A stretch of 64,000 bases of DNA from Streptomyces dysideae (GTDB lineage Bacteria; Actinomycetota; Actinomycetes; Streptomycetales; Streptomycetaceae): NCBI RefSeq assembly GCF_001514305.1, contig NZ_KQ949105.1, forward strand, positions 19,795 through 83,794. Reading direction: 5' to 3'. Shown piece by piece: positions 8,964 to 18,250 of the stretch (the stretch's first letter is position 1; each line of letters begins with the position of its first letter). The notes beneath the pieces were generated by a model. It worked only from the letters and a program-made list of their open reading frames with translations, ran no database searches and was not told the origin of the DNA. A program made the translations under genes and the position numbers.

Positions 8964-10241
8964 ATGGACGACATCGCGGCTCATCTGCACGTGCAGGGAA
9001 CGCCGGTGCACCTGGGGCCCGCGGAGCCCCGCTCATGGACACTCCTCGGAGAGCACCTGCGCATGGCGGCGGCACTGCGCGACGCGGCACCCGCGCCCGC
9101 CGCCCCAGCCGTCGCCGTTGTCCTGGGCAAGGTCCACGACCACCGTGCAGACCAAGCGCTCCTGGACGGCCTCGCCCTGCGCAGGTCGCGCAGTTGGCCG
9201 CTCCTCCTCCTGCACCAGGGAGCCGGCGGGGCGAGCCTGCTGCGCGCCGCGACCCTGGAAGAGCCCGGCCCTCCGATCGCCGCCGTGGAACTCACCGGGG
9301 CCGCCCGGGCACCGGCCGTGCGCCGTGTCGCCCACGCGGTCCTAGACCCCGCCTTCGCGTGGCCCGATCCCCCGGGCAGACGCCGCGAGCTGCAGCTCGG
9401 AGCGGACGGTCTGGCCCGCTTCCACCAATGGCAACCCACGACGCTGCCGACTGGTGCGGTGCCGCGGGGACCAGCACTGGTCACGGGCGGCCTCGGCGGC
9501 CTGGGCCTGCGCGCCGCCGCCACACTTGCCGCCGCCGGCGTCACGGACATCACCCTGCTGGACGTGCGCACGGACGGCGAACTGCCCTACGGCGACGGCG
9601 AGATCCTCCGACGTCTTCGAGCCCACGTTCCTCGCCTGCGAGTCCTGACCACCGACGTCACCCGGCGTGCCGACGTGACGCGCGTACTCTCCGGATGCCG
9701 ACCCGCCATCCTCATCCACTGTTCCGGGCTAGTCGCGGGCGGCTCCGTCAGTACGTCCACGGCCGACGGCCTAGCCGCGCTGCGCGCCCCGAAGGCCGCA
9801 GGACTGAGCCATATCCTCTCCGGGGTCCGGCGGGAATCCCTGCGCGTCCTGGTGAGCTTCGGCTCGATCACCGCACACCGGACACACCGCATGATGGGCG
9901 GATACGCGCTCGCCAACGAGATCCTGCGTCGACAGACGCTGGCCGCCGCAACACAGCTTCCCGAGTGCGCCGTCGTCGTGGCCGAGTGGTCGCTGTGGAG
10001 CGGCGCCGGGCAGGCGCACCGAATGGGCGTGATAGCGGGCGCAGCGCGTCAGGGCATGCCCCCGGTGCCGCTGCGCTCCGGCATGGCCGCCCTGCGCCGG
10101 CTGCTGGCGTGGCCCCGGGGCCCCCAGCACGCCGCCGCCGTCCTGCTCACCCCCGCCGCCGACCCCGACTTCCCGCTGCACCACGGAGCCGACCGCCTCA
10201 AAGCGCTGATTCCGGCAGGCGTGCCAATCTCTGAGAAGTGA
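8964..10241 (+). CDS. Stand-alone PKS-type ketoreductase
   Basis: A 425-residue free-standing protein that looks like an excised PKS KR region. Residues 1-165 resemble the structural sub-domain with no cofactor motif. From about residue 170 comes a Rossmann core (ALVTGGLGGLGL), the catalytic segment LVSFGSITAHRTHRMMGGYALAN with Ser, Tyr and Asn in PKS-KR spacing, and EWSLWSGAGQAHRMG, which parallels EWSVWSGVGMGDRLG in the enediyne PKS of this window. It probably reduces a beta-keto group in trans or acts as a tailoring reductase. It follows the ABC1 kinase closely. A simple SDR is less likely because of the N-terminal half and the KR-type YxxxN. Confidence 0.8.
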   Translation: MDDIAAHLHVQGTPVHLGPAEPRSWTLLGEHLRMAAALRDAAPAPAAPAVAVVLGKVHDHRADQALLDGLALRRSRSWPLLLLHQGAGGASLLRAATLEEPGPPIAAVELTGAARAPAVRRVAHAVLDPAFAWPDPPGRRRELQLGADGLARFHQWQPTTLPTGAVPRGPALVTGGLGGLGLRAAATLAAAGVTDITLLDVRTDGELPYGDGEILRRLRAHVPRLRVLTTDVTRRADVTRVLSGCRPAILIHCSGLVAGGSVSTSTADGLAALRAPKAAGLSHILSGVRRESLRVLVSFGSITAHRTHRMMGGYALANEILRRQTLAAATQLPECAVVVAEWSLWSGAGQAHRMGVIAGAARQGMPPVPLRSGMAALRRLLAWPRGPQHAAAVLLTPAADPDFPLHHGADRLKALIPAGVPISEK

Positions 10242-10307
10242 ACTAAGGCCCCTGTCACTTAAGTTATGGGTAACGACCAGCCGACTACGTGGTAGGGAAG
10301 GACTGGT

Positions 10308-11615
10308 ATGGCTATCGACTTGTGCCGGAAGTCGCCGGCGGATCTGGCGGAGGGCCGGACGAACGGCTGGGACGACGCGGTGCTGCTGGAGGACCTCGCC
10401 ACCGAGCAGCGCGAGGCACTGAACTTCGCCTATCGCACCACCCTCAGCAACGTGGACCCGAGGTTCGTCGCCGGCGACCCGGCCGCCTGGGCGAGCGACT
10501 TCGGCTACGCCCTGGACCGGGTGGCGATCCGACTGGACAACCGCAGCAACGAGGACCTGCGCACGGCAGCGCTTGAGCACCCGGACCCCGCCATGCGCGA
10601 GCAGGCCCTGTTCGAGTACGCGGACCGCGACCACGAGGACGCCATCGAGTTCCTCGCCCAGGCCATCCGGCAGGACACTGATCGACAGGTGCGATGGGAC
10701 GCCCTGTGGGCCATCGAGAAACTCGGCGGCCCCGAGGCCATCACGACGCTCCGGCAGTTCCTCAACGACCCGGACCCCGAGATCGCCGAGTGGTCGAAGC
10801 TGTTCATCAGCGAACTGCAGACGGGAGACCCGGCCTTCGATGACCGCGAGGGGCACTACACCCCGGGCCGGACGTTCGACGAGACCATCTTCCTGCTGAT
10901 CCACTGCGATCTGTACGTCCGACTGGACCCCTCGAACCAGCACTGGGGCAAGATCTCCCTGGCGCCGCAGGGACTCGCACGCATCTACGGCCAGGCGCAC
11001 GCGTGCCCGAACGTGGCCACGCGAGAGCGTCAACTCGTCATCGCCAAGACCATCGAGGGCCTGCACGCCGACGGTACGCCGCACGTGGACAACTACCTGT
11101 TCCGCGGCTTCACGGACCGCAGCCGCCGCGACCGGGGCAACTTCTTCTTCGAGTCGCTCGTTCCCCGGCCGTTCTTCAAGTCCGGCCGCGCCGACGACCC
11201 GTCGGAGGGTGTCCGCGAGGCCAACATCGGCTTCGCCCGCTACGGCACCTGGCACCTCGAACCCAAGTTCCAGGTACACGGCGAGTCGGCCATCCGCTAC
11301 GTGCGGGGTCGCTTCCAGGGCTGGGGCCACGTCAATCTCTCGCGTGTCGCGGGCCGGCCGATCGAGGAGATCCTCGTCCCCGGAAACGGCGTCCTGTCGA
11401 CCCTGCACGACCCCGAGGTCGGCCCCATGACCAACGCCTTCATCCTCGGCACCTTCAAGGGCAAGCTGAACGACTGGGACGGCGACGGCGTGATCGACCT
11501 CAACTCCCGCCACGTGTACTCGACCGCGGACGGCGAGATCGACTCCGACCAGGACGGCATCCCCGACCAGCCCGGACTCACATGCTGCGACTGGACCGGT
11601 CAGCAGCTTCCGTAA
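10308..11615 (+). CDS. HEAT-repeat protein with C-terminal Ca-binding-like loops, function unknown
   Basis: A 435-residue protein, ATG preceded by GGGAAGGA. Residues about 80-170 contain HEAT/PBS-type helical repeats (LRTAALEHPDPAMREQALFE, then RQVRWDALWAIEKLGG and EAITTLRQFLNDPDPEIAE). The middle is rich in aromatic residues and of unknown fold. The C-terminal end has two DxDxDG-type loops, DWDGDGVIDL (about residue 389) and DSDQDGIPD (about residue 412), as in EF-hand/thrombospondin type-3 calcium loops. No signal peptide is evident. It is followed 42 nt later by another unknown gene, probably in one operon. I do not recognise a function; a scaffold or metal-dependent role is guesswork. Confidence 0.75.
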   Translation: MAIDLCRKSPADLAEGRTNGWDDAVLLEDLATEQREALNFAYRTTLSNVDPRFVAGDPAAWASDFGYALDRVAIRLDNRSNEDLRTAALEHPDPAMREQALFEYADRDHEDAIEFLAQAIRQDTDRQVRWDALWAIEKLGGPEAITTLRQFLNDPDPEIAEWSKLFISELQTGDPAFDDREGHYTPGRTFDETIFLLIHCDLYVRLDPSNQHWGKISLAPQGLARIYGQAHACPNVATRERQLVIAKTIEGLHADGTPHVDNYLFRGFTDRSRRDRGNFFFESLVPRPFFKSGRADDPSEGVREANIGFARYGTWHLEPKFQVHGESAIRYVRGRFQGWGHVNLSRVAGRPIEEILVPGNGVLSTLHDPEVGPMTNAFILGTFKGKLNDWDGDGVIDLNSRHVYSTADGEIDSDQDGIPDQPGLTCCDWTGQQLP

Positions 11616-11657
11616 AGGGGACATGCCTCCCCGCACACCCAGACGAAAGGTTACGAG

Positions 11658-12311
11658 ATGGCTGCTTCGTCCCCCGGGCCCACGACCGTCTACGGCCGCC
11701 CGGTCACCACAGAAGGCGTGCCCAACCTCTATCAGGGCACATCAGTGTCTCCCTGGACACCTCCAGTCCCGGGAATCGACAATCTCGGCATCAGCTCGGT
11801 GGATACCTTCGCCGTTCCGGGGGTGGGCGAATACACCGTCGACTTCGACGGATACGTCCGCGTCGTCCGATCGGAACCCACGTCCGAGGAGTGGGCCACG
11901 GCCGAGGTCTACACGAATCTCATCGAGATGAAGATGGTCGGCGAGTGCGAGGAACTCGGCCGGATCACCGTCACCCTCAACCCCGAGTGCCTCTCGGCCG
12001 GCCAGATCCGCACGCCGTTCGACCCCTACGCGGGGGAAGGGCCGGCAGCCAAGGCCTGCCGCATGGCCGTGGGCGCCATCTTCGACATGCCGAAGCTGGG
12101 CATGAAGCTGGTCAACAAGGAACCCATCATCCTCACCATCGATGACGTGCGGCAGATCCCGCCCGCGGGCTCGCCCGGCAAGGGGCAGATCTACCGGATG
12201 CTGCCGCTGCACGACAGCCGACGGCTCGACGACGCCCCGGTGGCCTACGTCACCAGCCTTCGCTTCACGATGGGTGGCTACACAACCCAGGAAGCGATGG
12301 CCCGTCGCTGA
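11658..12311 (+). CDS. Conserved-looking unknown protein in the PKS neighbourhood
   Basis: A 217-residue soluble protein with ATG preceded by GAAAGG. There is no signal peptide, membrane segment or motif I recognise. It is rich in beta-prone stretches (VDTFAVPGVGEYTVDFDGYVR, shortened here, and LGRITVTLNPECLSAGQIR) and may be a beta-sandwich protein. It follows the HEAT protein closely on the same strand and ends just before the IS3 remnant, so it may be a two-gene unit with the HEAT protein. Confidence 0.7.
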   Translation: MAASSPGPTTVYGRPVTTEGVPNLYQGTSVSPWTPPVPGIDNLGISSVDTFAVPGVGEYTVDFDGYVRVVRSEPTSEEWATAEVYTNLIEMKMVGECEELGRITVTLNPECLSAGQIRTPFDPYAGEGPAAKACRMAVGAIFDMPKLGMKLVNKEPIILTIDDVRQIPPAGSPGKGQIYRMLPLHDSRRLDDAPVAYVTSLRFTMGGYTTQEAMARR

Positions 12312-12940
12312 GTGGATCTGTGGGGCGCTGCCGCGCGGCGCCGTTCCGGCTGGCAGCAGCTCACTGCCGATCTCCTGGCCGCGCCACGTCATGGCGCGGC
12401 CAGGTTCGTCAGGCCCACGGTCGCCCGTCGCGGGACTGGCCGGCGGCAGCCCGTCCGGCGCGGTACACGACATCAGGACCGCGCACCCGCACGGCGCCAG
12501 AAGGTCGCCGAGGTAGCCCAGCTCCTCGGCATCAGCGACCAGACGATCTACGTCTGGCGGCGCCAACACCTCATCGACACCGGACAGTTGCCCGGCACGA
12601 ACAGCAGCGACCTGTTCGAACTGGCTGCGGCCCGCAAGCGTATCGCCGAGCTGGAGGCCGAGTTGGCCATCCACCGGCGAGCTGCCGAACTGCTGGGTGA
12701 GGTGACGTCCCCAAAAGGCGGTTCGAAGCCATCCGTGTGATGGCCCGTGAACACCTGCCAGTGCAGCTTCCGAGCCCGGATGACTCCGCCTTGACCGACT
12801 GCCACTGGGACGGCAGCCCCCGCACCCGACACACCCGCCGCCCGCTGCAGGTGGCCGACACCAGTCCCAGCCGACTGCTGCGCTGTGGCCAGAGCGGCTG
12901 CTGCCGCCTGTGCGGCAACCGCGTCGACCTCTACCTTGGG
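12312..12940 (+). mobile_element. IS3-family insertion sequence remnant (orfA end and first codons of orfB)
   Basis: From about 12490 the frame reads as an IS3 OrfA C-terminus: HTH AEVAQLLGISDQTIYVWRRQ followed by a leucine-zipper-like helix (AARKRIAELEAELAIHRRAAELL). Near 12709-12717 the run TCCCCAAAAGG is a typical -1 slippery site. Shifting there gives the OrfB start PKRRFEAIRVMAREHLPVQ. After about 12760 OrfB homology is lost and the remainder up to 12938 is unassignable. The N-terminus of OrfA and almost all of OrfB (DDE domain) are missing, so the element is dead. It abuts the truncated flavoprotein gene. Confidence 0.75.
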
Positions 12941-14345
12941 TGAGGTACACCGTCCCAACAGCGGCCTGCGCAGGATTTTCGACCACATCACCGGCGGCCG
13001 GCTGGAGTGGGCGCCCATGCCCGAGGTGTACAACCGGATCATCATCGGCGAGCGCGAGTACGAGTACCCCGCGGGCGCCGACCGGTTCAAGCAGCGCATG
13101 ATCGAATATTTCCCCGACGAGGCCGAGGCGATCAGCCGCTACGTGGAACTTGTCTTCGCGGCCAACCGGGCGGCCAAGCCCTTCTTCGCCCAGCACAGCC
13201 TGCCCGGGCCCGAGGCCGAGGAGCACTATGAGGCGTTGTGCGCGCCGTTTCGCGCCTTCTCCGACCGCACGGTCACCGAAGTCCTGGCGGACTTCACCGC
13301 CAACGAGGAACTCAAAACCGTCCTGTGCGGTCACTTCGGTGACGACTCACTGACGCCCGACCGTGCCTCGTTCGCCATGCACGCCATGCTCATCCGCCAC
13401 TATATCGACGGCGCCAATTTCCCCATCGGCGGGTCCGGACGGATCGCCGAGACGGTCAGCGACGTGATCCGCACCGCGGGAGGAGAGGTCCTCATCGCCT
13501 CGGAAGTCGCGTCCGTGCTGCTCGATGAGCATGAGCGTGCCTGCGGGGTGACGATGACCGACGGCCGCATCTTCCGCGCACCAGTGGTGATCAGCAATGC
13601 CGGCGCCCTCAACACCCTCACCCGCCTGCTCCCCGAGGGCGCCGCGCGCGATGAGCGCCTCGTGGACGCCTGCGAGAAGATCGGACCCTCGCTCACCTGG
13701 GTCGTCCTCAATATCGGACTCAGGGGGACGGCCGACGAACTCGGACTGCAGGCGAGCAACATCTGGGCACACCAGGGAGTCAGCGTCGACGCCCAGTTCG
13801 CCGCCTACGAAGCCGACCCGGAGCACCGGCCGATGCCGGCCTACTTCCTGACCGCTGCCTCCGCCAAGGACCCGCGGTGGCAGGACCGCCACCCGGGCCG
13901 GAGCACGATCGACATCGCAGGGGTGACGACCTGGTCCCTCTTCGAGCCGTTCACCGGCACGGAACGGATGCGGCGCGGACCGAAGTACGAAGAGCTCAAG
14001 CAACGCCTGAGCCAGGAACTCCTCGACCAGGTCCTGAGGTTCCATCCCAAGGCGGAAGGCGCGATCGAGCACATGGAGCTGGCCACGCCGCTCAGCTTCA
14101 ACCACTTCCTCGGCCGCACGCACGGCGATTTCATGTCGCTGGCCCACACCCCCGAACGCTTCGCCCAGCGGGGCCTCGGTGCCCGCACCTCCATCCCCGG
14201 GCTGTTCCTCTCCGGCCAGGACGTCGCCGCGGCCGGCGTCAGCGGCGCCGTCGTAGGCGGAGCCGTCGCCGCATCCGCCGTGCTCGGACGCGACGCGCTC
14301 GCCGACCTGCCGAAGGCCGACCCCACCAAGGAGCAGAGCGCATGA
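12885..14345 (+). pseudogene. Phytoene desaturase/carotenoid isomerase-like flavoprotein lacking its FAD-binding N-terminus
   Basis: Recognisable homology starts at about 12938 (GEVHRPNSGLRRIFDHITGG) and continues to the stop: FPIGGSGRIAETVSDVI, an NAGA segment after VVIS, and the C-terminal FAD-contacting GLFLSGQDVAAAGVSGAV. Full members of this NAD(P)/FAD oxidoreductase family have about 60-90 more N-terminal residues carrying the GxGxxG dinucleotide motif. Here that part is replaced by Ala-rich out-of-frame sequence next to the IS3 remnant. The open frame still overlaps the next gene by ATGA. Without the Rossmann motif it is very unlikely to bind FAD. It may originally have desaturated or isomerised a polyene. 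Confidence 0.8.
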
Positions 14346-14650
14346 CAGTGAAACTCGTGATCCTCTACACGAAACCCGACGACATCAACGCCTTCGAAGC
14401 CCACTACGGCAACGTCCACATCCCACTCGTGGAGGCGCTGCCCGGCCTCCAGCGATGGAACTCGGCGCGCGTCACCGACGCCGCCGACGGCGGTGAACAC
14501 ACGCTCCATCGCATCACCGAACTCCACTTCACCGACCCCACGTCCATACAGGCCGCACTGCGATCCCCGCAAGGCCGTGCCACCGGCCGCGACTTCCGGC
14601 AGATCGCCCCACCCGGCTCCCGGATGTTCACCGCCACACCCGGCACGTAA
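14342..14650 (+). CDS. EthD-domain small protein
   Basis: A 102-residue protein of the EthD / dimeric alpha-beta barrel family. It starts with a strand followed by HYGNVHIPLVEALPGL, where the His-Tyr and His-x-Pro pattern is typical, and ends with a second strand pair (TELHFTDPTSIQAAL). Members fold like polyketide cyclases or monooxygenases, or accompany P450 systems. Its ATG overlaps the stop of the truncated flavoprotein by 4 nt, showing the two were one operon. It may still be translated from upstream. Exact activity is unknown. Confidence 0.8.
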   Translation: MTVKLVILYTKPDDINAFEAHYGNVHIPLVEALPGLQRWNSARVTDAADGGEHTLHRITELHFTDPTSIQAALRSPQGRATGRDFRQIAPPGSRMFTATPGT

Positions 14651-14972
14651 GAGAGCGACTCCCCGGCGGCTACAGAGACATCGGGGCGTCCTCGACGCGG
14701 TCCGCATCGAACACCGCCAGCCGGGCGGGCTCCCGGACGGCTCCTGCCTGCTACCGCGGTTCAGGAACGGCCGGCAGCGGTCCAGGAACCGTGGGCAGCG
14801 CTCCGCGCCCACAGCGCTCGGGTTCCCTCCGAGCATTTCCCGTACCCGTCCATGCCGACGAGGTCGTCGCGGTCCTTGCCGAAGCGGTCGCACGGGCCGA
14901 CACCGGCGGCTGACCCGAGCGGCGGCACAGGCCGGCTCCGGACGTCCCTGAACGCCCGGAGCCGGCCGCGCT
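14651..14972. other. Non-coding gap closing the PKS side
   Basis: There is no supported gene in these 322 bases between the EthD gene and the convergent GH2 gene. The only structure seen is the stem-loop at 14930-14967. Confidence 0.6.
14930..14967 (-). terminator. Stem-loop terminator downstream of the GH2 gene
   Basis: GGCCGGCTCCGG (14930-14941) pairs perfectly with CCGGAGCCGGCC (14956-14967) around a 14-nt loop. It lies just past the GH2 stop on the minus strand and faces the EthD gene, so it may also stop transcription from the PKS side. Confidence 0.65.
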
Positions 14973-17900
14973 TCACGAGGTGGGAAGCTGCCTCGCGGGC
15001 AGAGCGGTGAGGACAAGCGTGAAGTCGGCGGGCCGGACTTCGAGCCGGTACCGGGGCAGGACGCCCGGCCCGACGGCGCCGGAACCCACGCCCTGCACGA
15101 CATGGTCGGTGTGCAGGTGGATGGCCGGTCCGGCGCTCAGGTCGGTCCCGTGCCGCGCCTCGGCCAGGTGCCGGTCGCTCCACCGGCGGGCGGCCAGGTT
15201 GAACAGCTCGGCCCCCTCGATGCGCAGCCCCGCGCCCTCGTCGTCCACCACCTCGGCCCAGCGCACGTCGGACCGGTTGCCGTTGTCCTGCGGTCGTACG
15301 TACGGCGTCTGCAGCTCCTCGACACTTGCCCGGAAGAGGCCGACGCGGGCCGCCTGCCGCGAGTCCGGGTAGGACTCTCCGGGGCCCGCGCCGAACCAGC
15401 TGACCCGGGACCATTCTCCGGGCAGCTCCCAGTGCAGGCCGATACGGGCGAGTGAGGGCGCCTTGTCCCGGCGGAGGAGTTCCGCGTACTCCTCGGGTGG
15501 CAGGTCCGCGTCCACCATCGGCTCGCCGAAGACGTCCTCCCGCTGCGGCCAGTGGCCGACCGGCTCGGTGTGGACGTGTACCCGCAGGCGGTGCTCGTCG
15601 GTCTCCCATCGGTAGGTGGTGAGGTAGCCGCAATCGGTCGCGGCGGCTGCGCTGCGCACCACGACGGTCAGGCCCTCTTCGTCGGGCTGTACGGACACGG
15701 TCCGATGGCGCAGCCGGTCCAGGCCGCGTGCCTTCCAGTACGCGGCGTCGCGCTGGGACCAGGCGAGGTCGTTGTCGGTGGGTGCCCGCCACAGGTCCAG
15801 CCGGGGACCGTCGAACTCGTGGTCCCCGAGACCCAGCAGACGTCCGGTGTTGCGGTCGAAACGGGCCGGGCCGAGGGCGATCCGCGCGCCGGTGGCGTCG
15901 GCTGCCAGGAGACTGGCATCGAGTGTGGCGCGAGCGGGCTCGCCGTCCGACGGCAGGGGGATCTGGCCCCAGGCCACCACATGTCCCTCGGGAGCCCATG
16001 CGGTGGGTTTCGCCAGCTCTGCCCGCACGGTCAGCCAGCTCTCGCCCTCACTGACGTCGTCCGTGCCCGTCCGAAGCAGCGGCAGCGGGATCTCGGTACG
16101 TTCCCCCGGGCCGAGGTCCGGCGTCGGGAGGGTACCGTCGCCGAGTTGTACTCCGTCCCGGGTGAGCGACCAGGTGAACCGCAGGTGTGCCAGGTCGACG
16201 AGATCGTGGCGGTTGTGCACGAGGAGGTGTCCGGGTGTGCTGCCGGGGCCGATGGCGACGGGTTCGATGACCTTCTGGTACTCGAGCAGACCAGGTGAGG
16301 GTGTTCCGTCGGGGAGCACCAGCCCGTCGCAGATGAAGTTGCCGTCGTGCAGGTCCTCCCCGAAGTCGCCGCCGTAGGCGAAGAACTCCCGGCCCTGGGC
16401 GTCGGTGGAGCGCAGGCCCTGGTCCTTCCACTCCCACACGAATCCGCCCTGGACGCGCGGATACTGCTCGCACAGCCGCATGTACTCGTCCAGTGCGCCG
16501 GGGCCGTTGCCCATCGCGTGGGCGAACTCGGTGTAGACGAACGGCATGCGGTTGCGCCGCTCGTCCGCCGGATCGCCCTCGCCGCCGGTGGCCGGGTAGA
16601 ACGTCTCGCCCGGCCGCAGCAGGCCCTGACCTATACGGCGCACGACGGCCGGCGTGCGGTACATCTCGCCGTAGAGGTCGACGTAACGGGCCAGGCGATC
16701 GCCCTCGTAGTGGATCGGCCGGGACGGATCACGTTCGTGTATCCAGGCGGCCATCGCTTCGAGGTTGCGGCCGTCGCCTGCCTCGTTGCCCAGCGACCAG
16801 GAGATGACGCCGGGGTGGTTCTTGTCGCGTTCCACTGTCCGCTGGGCGCGGTCCAGACACGCCTCGTGCCACTGAGGGGCGTCGGAGGGGTTGCCGAGCC
16901 GGGGTTCCGGCTGTGTGCACTCGAACCCGTGGGTCTCGAGGTCGCATTCGAGCATGACCCACAGGCCGTACTCGTCGCACAGGTCCAGGAAGGCCGGGTG
17001 GGGCGGGTAGTGCGCGGTGCGTACGGCGTTGATGTTGTGCCGCTTCATCGACTCCACGTCGTGCCGCATGTCCTCAAGGGTGATGGCGCGCCCGCGGTCG
17101 GGGTGGAACTCGTGGCGGTTGACGCCGCGGAGCACCACGCGAGAGCCGTTGACGGTCAGAACGCCGGTGTCGGTGACGGCGACCGTACGGAAGCCGATGC
17201 GCAGACGGACCTCCTCGCCGGGCGTGCAGATCACGGCGTCGTAGAGATGGGGGTCCTCCGCGCTCCACGGCCGTATCTCGTCGAAGGTGAATTCCTCCGT
17301 GGCGGGAGTGCCGGACACCCCCAGGCCGGGGATGGCGACCGTCGCCTCCGCGTCCGTGTCCACGTCGATCCGCAGCCGGCCGCCCCCGCTCGCGACGTCG
17401 TAGCCGGCGTGCACGAACACGTCGCGGATGCCGCTAGCCGGGCGGGCCAGCAGGGTCACGTCCCGGAAGATCCCGGCGAGCCGCCAGGTGTCCTGGTCCT
17501 CCAGATACGTGCCCGAGGAGAACTGGTGCACCCGGACGGCCAGGACGTTGGAGCCGGGCCGCAACGCGTGGGTCACGTCGAACTCGGCGGCCAGGCGGCT
17601 GCCCCGGGTGACGCCGAGTTCCACGCCGTTGAGCCAGACCCGCGCGCAGGACTCGACTCCCTCGAAGCGCACCACGGCGGGCGTGCCCGCCCAGGACTCG
17701 GGCAGGTCGAAGACGCGGCGGTAGTCGCCGGTCGGGTTCTCGTCCGGGACGTACGGGGGGTCGAGCGGGATGGGATACGCAATGTTCAGGTACGCCGGCT
17801 TGCCGTAGCCGTGCAGCTGCCAGTGGGAAGGGACAGGCAGTCGGTCCCAGCCTTGGTCGTGGAAGCCGGGAAGCTCGAAGCCGTCCGTCTCGTCGAGGCC

Positions 17901-18026
17901 GGCCTCGGAGAACCGGAAGGCCCAGTCGCCGTTGAGATCGAGCCTCGGGGCATCGGAGGCCGGCGCGGCACGTGGAGCTTCCTTGCCGTGGCCGGGTGAG
18001 AGTTCCTCGAAATAGCGCAGGGACAC
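14973..18026 (-). CDS. GH2 beta-galactosidase, LacZ-type
   Basis: 1017 residues, the full LacZ length, with no signal peptide, so cytoplasmic. Domains in order: sugar-binding jelly roll (about 30-200), Ig-like domain (about 205-295), TIM barrel (about 297-590) and a C-terminal beta-galactosidase small-chain domain (about 740-1010). The acid/base Glu415 is in WSLGNEAGDG and the nucleophile Glu500 in FVYTEFAHAMGN. GTG start with GAGGAG 4 nt upstream. It would remove terminal beta-galactose from imported oligosaccharides such as xyloglucan side chains. It is divergent from a LacI gene, with repeated CGAAAGT half-sites and a perfect palindrome between them, so it is almost certainly LacI-controlled. 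Confidence 0.93.
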   Translation of the reverse strand: MSLRYFEELSPGHGKEAPRAAPASDAPRLDLNGDWAFRFSEAGLDETDGFELPGFHDQGWDRLPVPSHWQLHGYGKPAYLNIAYPIPLDPPYVPDENPTGDYRRVFDLPESWAGTPAVVRFEGVESCARVWLNGVELGVTRGSRLAAEFDVTHALRPGSNVLAVRVHQFSSGTYLEDQDTWRLAGIFRDVTLLARPASGIRDVFVHAGYDVASGGGRLRIDVDTDAEATVAIPGLGVSGTPATEEFTFDEIRPWSAEDPHLYDAVICTPGEEVRLRIGFRTVAVTDTGVLTVNGSRVVLRGVNRHEFHPDRGRAITLEDMRHDVESMKRHNINAVRTAHYPPHPAFLDLCDEYGLWVMLECDLETHGFECTQPEPRLGNPSDAPQWHEACLDRAQRTVERDKNHPGVISWSLGNEAGDGRNLEAMAAWIHERDPSRPIHYEGDRLARYVDLYGEMYRTPAVVRRIGQGLLRPGETFYPATGGEGDPADERRNRMPFVYTEFAHAMGNGPGALDEYMRLCEQYPRVQGGFVWEWKDQGLRSTDAQGREFFAYGGDFGEDLHDGNFICDGLVLPDGTPSPGLLEYQKVIEPVAIGPGSTPGHLLVHNRHDLVDLAHLRFTWSLTRDGVQLGDGTLPTPDLGPGERTEIPLPLLRTGTDDVSEGESWLTVRAELAKPTAWAPEGHVVAWGQIPLPSDGEPARATLDASLLAADATGARIALGPARFDRNTGRLLGLGDHEFDGPRLDLWRAPTDNDLAWSQRDAAYWKARGLDRLRHRTVSVQPDEEGLTVVVRSAAAATDCGYLTTYRWETDEHRLRVHVHTEPVGHWPQREDVFGEPMVDADLPPEEYAELLRRDKAPSLARIGLHWELPGEWSRVSWFGAGPGESYPDSRQAARVGLFRASVEELQTPYVRPQDNGNRSDVRWAEVVDDEGAGLRIEGAELFNLAARRWSDRHLAEARHGTDLSAGPAIHLHTDHVVQGVGSGAVGPGVLPRYRLEVRPADFTLVLTALPARQLPTS

Positions 18027-18040
18027 GCGACTCCTCAGTG

Positions 18041-18181
18041 GTGCGAAAGTATCGCTCTTGAACCGTACGGTTGAATGCGTCTTGCGAGGGGGGAAGATCC
18101 ACTTATTGGCTGTTCAAAGGGGGTACTTGCGCGCCCCGTCGATGCTTCTCCAAGGTGCGAAAGTCGGGGGGTACACTTTCG
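18041..18181. promoter_or_regulatory. Operator cluster between GH2 gene and LacI gene
   Basis: Visible elements: GGTGCGAAAGT at 18040-18050 repeated at 18154-18164; CGAAAGT (18158-18164) inverted to ACTTTCG (18175-18181) around 10 nt; and the perfect palindrome AACCGTACGGTT at 18061-18072. The CGAAAGT/ACTTTCG arms match the half-sites of the GAAACTTTC motifs upstream of the GH5 genes. Confidence 0.6.
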
Positions 18182-18250
18182 TTAGCGTGGGCAGGCGGTG
18201 AAGCCTGGCGACCCCGACAGTGCGGGGTGCCAGAATGACCGCTTCATTGG

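Noticed and set aside
9771..11636. 621-codon antisense open frame across the KR and HEAT genes
   Set aside because: No homology or start signal; composition is that of a complementary-strand shadow.
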